The notes under the pieces were generated by a model. It was given only the letters and a program-made list of their open reading frames with translations, had not been told where the DNA came from and searched no databases. A program made the translations under genes and the position numbers. Below are positions 1 through 4,410 of a stretch of 6,559 nt of DNA, piece by piece (position 1 is the stretch's first letter; the number at the start of each line of letters is the position of its first letter). This stretch comes from Pseudomonadota bacterium (GTDB taxonomy: Bacteria; Pseudomonadota; Alphaproteobacteria; Rhizobiales; Xanthobacteraceae): positions 1-6,559 of the forward strand of contig JAEWBL010000407.1 of assembly GCA_023391175.1 (NCBI GenBank), written 5' to 3'.

Positions 1-1980
1 GGCCCCATGCGCCTCGAGGGGCGCAGTCTCGGCGGCGCGGGCGTGCTGCTCGTACGCCCGGCCGATGCTGCGGAGACGTCCGCAAAGGCCGAGGCTGCCG
101 ATTTCGCCGAGGCGGAGCGGATGGCCCATGGCCTCGCCGCCGCCCTCGATGCCGCCGCGGCTCCGGCCTGGCTGCGCCGCCCGGACGGCACGCTGGTCTA
201 TGTGAACCCCGCCTTCGCCACGGCGGTGGGCGCGCCCTCCTCCGAAGAGGCGCGCGCGGCGGGCCTCGACCTCCTCGACGCCCGCATCCGCAGCGCCGCT
301 CTGACCGCCGAAGGGACGGCCGGCACCTTCCGCCAGCGGGTGAAGGCGGTGGCCAGCGGCCAGCGCCGGCAGATGGACGTGGTGGAGGTGGCCGGCGCCT
401 TCGGCACCGCCGGCATCGCCATCGATGTCACCGGCGAGGATGCCGCGAAGGCCGAGACGGCCCGCACCGTCGCCGCCCACCAGCGCACTCTGGACCAGCT
501 GACCACCGCCGTGGCCATCTTCGGCGCAGACGAGCGCCTCGTGTTCCACAATGCGGCGTATGAGCGGCTGTTCGATCTTTCTCCCGGCCTGCTCGACCAG
601 CGCCCGCCGGAGAGCGAGATCCTCGAAGACCTGCGCCGCCGCCGCAAGGTGCCTGAGCAGGCGGATTTCCGCGCATGGCGCGCGCAGTTGCGCGAGGCGT
701 ATCGCGCCATCGAGCCGGTGAACGACTGGTGGCACCTGCCCGGCGGGCAGATGCTGCGGGTGGTCATCACGCCCAATGCCGAGGGCGGCATCACCTATCT
801 GTTCGACGATCTCTCCGAACACCTGGCGCTGGAGAGCCGCTACAACAGCCTCATCCGCATCCAGGGCGAGACGCTGGACGGCCTCGCCGAGGCGGTGGCG
901 GTGTTCGGCGCGGACGGGCGGCTCAACCTCTACAACGAGGCCTTCCTCGCGCTCTGGTCCCTCGATGCCCAGGCCATGGGCGACAAGCCCCATGTGGACG
1001 CGGTGGCCGCCATGTGCCGCCCGCTCTATGGCGAGACGGCCGCCTTTTCCCGCATCCGCCAGGCGGTGACGGCCATCGGCCCGCGCGATGCCACCACCCT
1101 GCGCATCGAGCGGCCGGACGGCCGCGTGCTCGACGGCGCCACCCAGCCGCTGCCCGACGGCGGCACCATGGTGACCTTCCGCGATGTGACCGACAGCGTG
1201 CAGATCGAGCGCGCGCGCACCGAGCGGGAGCGGGCGCTGACCGAGCGCGCCGAGGCGCTGGAGGCGGCAGACAAATTGAAGAACGCCTTCGTCGGCCACG
1301 TCTCCTACCACCTGCGCACGCCCCTCAACACCCTGATGGGCTATGCCGACATGCTGCGCGAGGGCCTTGCCGGCCCGCTCAACGACCGCCAGCGCGACTA
1401 TCTCGACCACATGCGCCAGTCCTCGGACCTGCTGCGCGCCCTCATCGACGACATCCTCGACCTCGCCACCATCGATGCCGGCGCCATGGAGCTGGACCTC
1501 GCTGAGGTGGACGTGCGCGAGCTTGTGCTCTCGGTCGCCGAGGCGGTGCGCGACAGCGTGGACGAGGCGCGGCTTTCCCTCGCGGTGATTATCGATCCTG
1601 CGGCCGGCACCTTCGTCGCCGATGCGCGGCGGCTGCGGCAGATCCTGTTCAATCTCCTGTCCAACGCCATCGCCGTCTCGCCCGAGGGCGGCACGGTGAC
1701 GCTCGGCGCCGCGCGGCGCGAGGGGGCGCTGGTGTTTACCGTGCGCGACGAAGGGCCGGGCGTCCCGGCGGAGGTGCGGGAGACGCTGTTCGACCGGTTC
1801 GAGAGCCGCAGCGCCGGCCCGCGCCATCGCGGGGTTGGCCTCGGCCTTGCCATCGTGCGCTCCTTCGTGAGCCTGCACGGCGGCTCGGTCACGGTGGGGC
1901 CGGCCTCCGCCACGCGCGGGACGCTCGCCACCTGCATCTTCCCCCTCGATGGCGAGCGCCGGCGGGAGGCTGCCGAATGA
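1..1980 (+). CDS. divL: DivL-type PAS-domain (pseudo) histidine kinase, 5' end missing
   Basis: Cell-cycle signalling protein related to sensor histidine kinases. The frame is open to base 1, so the ATG at 7 is probably internal; residue numbers here count from it. The visible 657 residues hold three PAS-like domains (about 42-150, 160-275 and 285-395), a charged helical linker (398-425), a DHp helix pair (425-490) and an ATP-binding domain (500-650). That last domain shows an N-box (N549, N553), a G1 box DEGPG (581-585), an F-box (F595, F598) and a G2 box GVGLG (609-613). The H-box reads VSYHLRTPL (432-440): tyrosine Y434 stands where the phosphorylated histidine should be, the hallmark of DivL. 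In Caulobacter, DivL binds DivK and modulates CckA, and so CtrA. No membrane segment is visible; one would lie in the missing N-terminus. The stop overlaps the next start. An ordinary PAS kinase is the alternative, but the H-box argues against it. Confidence 0.86.
   Translation, partial: GPMRLEGRSLGGAGVLLVRPADAAETSAKAEAADFAEAERMAHGLAAALDAAAAPAWLRRPDGTLVYVNPAFATAVGAPSSEEARAAGLDLLDARIRSAALTAEGTAGTFRQRVKAVASGQRRQMDVVEVAGAFGTAGIAIDVTGEDAAKAETARTVAAHQRTLDQLTTAVAIFGADERLVFHNAAYERLFDLSPGLLDQRPPESEILEDLRRRRKVPEQADFRAWRAQLREAYRAIEPVNDWWHLPGGQMLRVVITPNAEGGITYLFDDLSEHLALESRYNSLIRIQGETLDGLAEAVAVFGADGRLNLYNEAFLALWSLDAQAMGDKPHVDAVAAMCRPLYGETAAFSRIRQAVTAIGPRDATTLRIERPDGRVLDGATQPLPDGGTMVTFRDVTDSVQIERARTERERALTERAEALEAADKLKNAFVGHVSYHLRTPLNTLMGYADMLREGLAGPLNDRQRDYLDHMRQSSDLLRALIDDILDLATIDAGAMELDLAEVDVRELVLSVAEAVRDSVDEARLSLAVIIDPAAGTFVADARRLRQILFNLLSNAIAVSPEGGTVTLGAARREGALVFTVRDEGPGVPAEVRETLFDRFESRSAGPRHRGVGLGLAIVRSFVSLHGGSVTVGPASATRGTLATCIFPLDGERRREAAE
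1964..1969 (+). promoter_or_regulatory. Shine-Dalgarno site for the tsaE-amgK fusion gene
   Basis: GGGAGG lies inside the last codons of the upstream kinase gene, 7 bases before the ATG at 1977. With the ATGA stop/start overlap it fixes that start and suggests translational coupling. Confidence 0.75.
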
Positions 1981-3548
1981 GCATCCTGCTCGAACGCCTC
2001 GAAGGCCAGCCGGTGGCCTGCCGCGTGGTGCTGAAGGACCTCGCCGCCACCAGCCGCCTCGCCGCCCTCATCGCCAGCTGGTTCGGGGGCAAGGACACCA
2101 TCACCCTCACCGGCGACCTCGGCGCCGGCAAGACGGAGCTGGCCCGAGCGCTCATCCGCGCCTTCGCCGACGATGCCGGCGTGGACGTGCCGAGCCCCAC
2201 CTTCCCGATCCTGATCTCCTACGACTTTCCCCGCGGCCGGGTGGTTCACGCCGACCTCTACCGCATCCAGGAGCCGGACGAGCTCGACGAACTGGGCTGG
2301 GACGAGCTGCGCGACAACGCGCTGCTGCTGGTGGAATGGCCCGAGCGCGCCGAGGAGCGCCTGCCGGCCGACCGGCTCGACGTGGCGCTCTACCTCGCCG
2401 CCGGCACGCGGGACGCGGCCGATCTCGGCCCCGAGGCGCGCATTGCCATCGTCACCGGCTACGGCAGCTTCGGCCCGCGGCTCGACCGGCTGATGATCGC
2501 GCAATCCCTCATCGAGCAGAGCGGCTTTGCCGAGGCGGCCCACCGCTTCCTGCAGGGCGACGCCTCTTCGCGGTCCTACAGCCGCCTCGTGCTCGGCGAC
2601 CGCTCGGCCATCGTCATGAATGCGCCGCGCCAGCCGGACGGGCCGCCGCTGAAGCGCGGCCTGCCCTACAGCCAGCTCGTACATCTGGCGGAGGACGTGA
2701 AGCCGTTCGTCGCCATGGACCGGGCGCTCCTGGCGCAGGGGCTCTCCGCGCCGCTGATCTATTCGGCGGACCTCGAAGCCGGCATCCTCGTGCTGGAAGA
2801 CCTCGGCCCGGAATTCGTGGTGGCCGGCACCCCGCCCGCCCCGGTGCCGGAGCGCTATCGCCTGGCGGTGGAGGTGCTCGCCACCCTGCACAGCCGCCCC
2901 CTGCCGCGCACGCTGAACATCGCACCCCGGGTGGAGCGGGCGCTGCCGTCCTACGACGTCGCCGCCATGCTCACCGAAATCGACCTGATGCTGGACTGGT
3001 ATCTGCCGTCCCGTGGCATCCGGCTGGACGGCGTGGTGCGGGAGGAATTCCGCCTGCTGTGGCGGAGCGCGCTGAACCCGGCCATGGCCGAGCCGCCCAC
3101 CTGGGTGCTGCGCGACTATCACTCCCCCAACCTCATCTGGCTGCCCCGCCGCGAGGGGCTGCGCCGCATCGGCCTCATCGATTTCCAGGATGCGGTGATG
3201 GGGCCGGCCGCCTACGACGTGGTGTCGCTGGCGCAGGATGCGCGGGTGGACGTGCCGGAGGAGCTGGAACTCGATCTCGTCGCCCGCTACGTGGCCCTGC
3301 GCCGCGAGGCGGATCCGACCTTCGATCCCCGCAGCTTCGCCCGCACCTATGCGCTGATGGGCGCCCAGCGGGCGAGCAAGATCCTGGGCATCTTCACCCG
3401 CCTCAACGACCGCGATGGCAAGCCGCACTATCTCAAGCACCTGCCGCGCATCCGCCGTCATCTCGCGCGCTGTCTCGCCCATGAGGAGCTGGGATCGCTG
3501 CGCATGTGGTATGAGGCGGTGCTGCCATCGAAGGACCTCTCCGCGTGA
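1977..3548 (+). CDS. tsaE: Bifunctional TsaE / AmgK-like sugar kinase fusion
   Basis: A 523-residue two-domain cytoplasmic protein. Residues 1 to about 155 are TsaE, the ATPase of the complex that makes N6-threonylcarbamoyladenosine at position 37 of ANN-decoding tRNAs. They show the P-loop GDLGAGKT (46-53), SPTF (73-76), HADLYR (91-96) and a VEWPE segment (119-123), all typical of TsaE. Residues about 165-523 form an aminoglycoside-phosphotransferase-fold kinase resembling AmgK, which phosphorylates MurNAc/GlcNAc at the anomeric position. Visible motifs are the nucleotide loop GDASSRSYSR (194-203), VMNAP, the catalytic segment RDYHSPN (379-385, D380 as likely base, N385) and IDFQDA (401-406, D402 as metal ligand). 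A stand-alone TsaE is about 150 residues and AmgK about 340, so both halves look full length. The following gene encodes a MurU-like enzyme, which supports the AmgK reading. Start chosen from the ATGA overlap and GGGAGG site. The TsaE half is near certain; the kinase substrate is inferred. Confidence 0.9.
   Translation: MSILLERLEGQPVACRVVLKDLAATSRLAALIASWFGGKDTITLTGDLGAGKTELARALIRAFADDAGVDVPSPTFPILISYDFPRGRVVHADLYRIQEPDELDELGWDELRDNALLLVEWPERAEERLPADRLDVALYLAAGTRDAADLGPEARIAIVTGYGSFGPRLDRLMIAQSLIEQSGFAEAAHRFLQGDASSRSYSRLVLGDRSAIVMNAPRQPDGPPLKRGLPYSQLVHLAEDVKPFVAMDRALLAQGLSAPLIYSADLEAGILVLEDLGPEFVVAGTPPAPVPERYRLAVEVLATLHSRPLPRTLNIAPRVERALPSYDVAAMLTEIDLMLDWYLPSRGIRLDGVVREEFRLLWRSALNPAMAEPPTWVLRDYHSPNLIWLPRREGLRRIGLIDFQDAVMGPAAYDVVSLAQDARVDVPEELELDLVARYVALRREADPTFDPRSFARTYALMGAQRASKILGIFTRLNDRDGKPHYLKHLPRIRRHLARCLAHEELGSLRMWYEAVLPSKDLSA
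3530..3535 (+). promoter_or_regulatory. Shine-Dalgarno site for the murU-like gene
   Basis: GAAGGA lies 9 bases before the GTG at 3545, inside the end of the fusion gene. It favours this GTG over the in-frame ATG at 3611, which would begin almost on the first beta strand of the nucleotidyltransferase. Confidence 0.65.
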
Positions 3549-4312
3549 CCGCTGCCCCCGACACGCTGCTTGACCCGCCCGCCGCCGGAACCGTCCGGAT
3601 CGATACCGCCATGGTGCTGGCCGCCGGCCTCGGCACCCGCATGCGGCCGCTCACCGACACCCGCCCGAAGCCGCTGGTGGAGGTCGAGGGGCGCGCGCTG
3701 GTGGACCATGTGCTGGACCGTGTCGCGGCCGCGGGCATTCCGCGCGCCATCGTCAATCTGCACCACCATGCGGACATGCTGGAGGCGCATCTCAAGGCGC
3801 GCACGGGCGCACCGGACATCGTCCTCTCGGACGAGCGCGGGGTTCTGCTGGAGACCGGCGGCGGCGTGCGCAAGGCGCTGCCCCTGATGGGTGGAAAGCC
3901 CTTCCTCGTCATCAATTCCGATACCATCTGGATCGAGGGCGCACGGCTCAACCTCATCCGGCTCATGGAGCAGTTCGACCCGGAGCGGATGGATGCGCTG
4001 CTGCTCCTCGCCTCCGCGGCCCATTCCATCGGCTATGACGGCATGGGCGATTTCCAGATGGACAAGCTCGGCCATCTGGAGCGCCGGGGCGAGCGCACCA
4101 TCGCCCCCTTCGTCTATGCCGGCGCCGCGATCCTGAAGCCGGAGCTGTTCGAGGGCACCCCCGAGGGCGCCTTCTCGCTCAACCGCGTGTTCGATCGCGC
4201 AGGGGCGGCGGGACGACTGTTCGGCTTGCGCCTCGACGGCATCTGGATGCACGTGGGCACGCCCGACGCCATCGCCTTGGCCGAGGAGGCCATCGAGCGG
4301 TCGAGCGATTGA
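3545..4312 (+). CDS. murU: MurU-like sugar-1-phosphate nucleotidyltransferase
   Basis: A 255-residue cytoplasmic NTP_transferase-family enzyme. It probably joins UTP to MurNAc-1-phosphate to give UDP-MurNAc in peptidoglycan recycling. After a variable leader of about 20 residues comes the family signature: GLGTRMRPLT (28-37) followed by P41-K42, the nucleotide-binding loop with its conserved lysine. Further on are LETGGG (102-107), VINSD (122-126, with D126 as likely metal ligand) and a C-terminal WMHVGTP (234-240). Pseudomonas MurU, as I recall it, has an aspartate where this protein has H236. The GTG start overlaps the previous stop (GTGA) and has a good ribosome site; an ATG at 3611 is possible but would leave the fold only just complete. 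Pairing with the AmgK-like domain upstream is the main reason to prefer MurU over a mannose- or glucose-1-phosphate nucleotidyltransferase. The fold is certain; the substrate is inferred. Confidence 0.82.
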   Translation: MTAAPDTLLDPPAAGTVRIDTAMVLAAGLGTRMRPLTDTRPKPLVEVEGRALVDHVLDRVAAAGIPRAIVNLHHHADMLEAHLKARTGAPDIVLSDERGVLLETGGGVRKALPLMGGKPFLVINSDTIWIEGARLNLIRLMEQFDPERMDALLLLASAAHSIGYDGMGDFQMDKLGHLERRGERTIAPFVYAGAAILKPELFEGTPEGAFSLNRVFDRAGAAGRLFGLRLDGIWMHVGTPDAIALAEEAIERSSD

Positions 4313-4322
4313 GGGTTTCCCT

Positions 4323-4379
4323 AGCCCGCGCGGCGCTTGAGCGAAGGCCACGAAGAAGCCCGCGCGGCGCCTGAGCGAA
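4323..4379 (+). repeat. Pair of 23-base imperfect direct repeats
   Basis: Copies at 4323-4345 and 4357-4379 differ at one base (T versus C at repeat position 15) and are separated by 11 bases, giving a 34-base period. The shared core is AGCCCGCGCGGCGC followed by YTGAGCGAA. They fill most of the gap between the murU-like gene and addB. Possible explanations are a local duplication or two copies of a dispersed intergenic repeat; the window alone cannot tell these apart. Confidence 0.8.
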
Positions 4380-4387
4380 AAGGCGCC
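4366..4387 (+). other. GC-rich inverted repeat (RNA hairpin) upstream of addB
   Basis: GGCGCCT at 4366-4372 is perfectly complementary to AGGCGCC at 4381-4387, with an 8-base loop GAGCGAAA. The left arm lies within the second direct-repeat copy. No run of T follows, so it does not look like a rho-independent terminator. The right arm can instead pair with CGCCT at 4390-4394 (AGGCG, loop CCTG), so two exclusive folds are possible just before the addB ribosome site. A regulatory role is speculation. Confidence 0.55.
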
Positions 4388-4399
4388 TGCGCCTCCACT

Positions 4400-4403
4400 G
4401 GAG
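4400..4403 (+). promoter_or_regulatory. Shine-Dalgarno site for addB
   Basis: GGAG lies 7 bases before the GTG at 4411. Together with the in-frame TGA at 4372-4374 upstream and no ATG or other GTG between, it fixes the addB start. CTCC at 4393-4396 is complementary to it, but at too short a distance for a strong hairpin. Confidence 0.65.
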
Positions 4404-4410
4404 TGAAGCC

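Noticed and set aside
7..9. ATG at position 7 as the true start of the kinase gene.
   Set aside because: The frame stays open to the window edge, no ribosome site can be judged in six bases, and the N-terminal membrane part expected of DivL would be missing. Treated as internal.
1398..3482. 694-codon open frame on the - strand, antisense to divL and the tsaE-amgK fusion.
   Set aside because: Rich in His, Gln, Arg and Gly without recognisable motifs, as expected from the reverse complement of GC-biased codons. It spans two well supported genes on the + strand.
1949..3484. 511-codon + strand frame overlapping the tsaE-amgK fusion.
   Set aside because: Pro/Arg/Ala-rich frame-shifted reading with no domain motifs; the fusion frame carries intact P-loop and kinase motifs.
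4312..4322. AGGG-TTT-CCCT inverted repeat right after the murU stop, as a terminator.
   Set aside because: Only a 4-base stem with a 3-base loop and no T run, so it is unlikely to terminate transcription.
3458..4351. 297-codon - strand frame antisense to the murU-like gene.
   Set aside because: Shadow of a strongly GC3-biased gene; no ribosome site or family motif seen.
4323..4379. The direct repeats as a minimal CRISPR array.
   Set aside because: Only two units with an 11-base spacer and a GC-rich repeat; no cas genes nearby.
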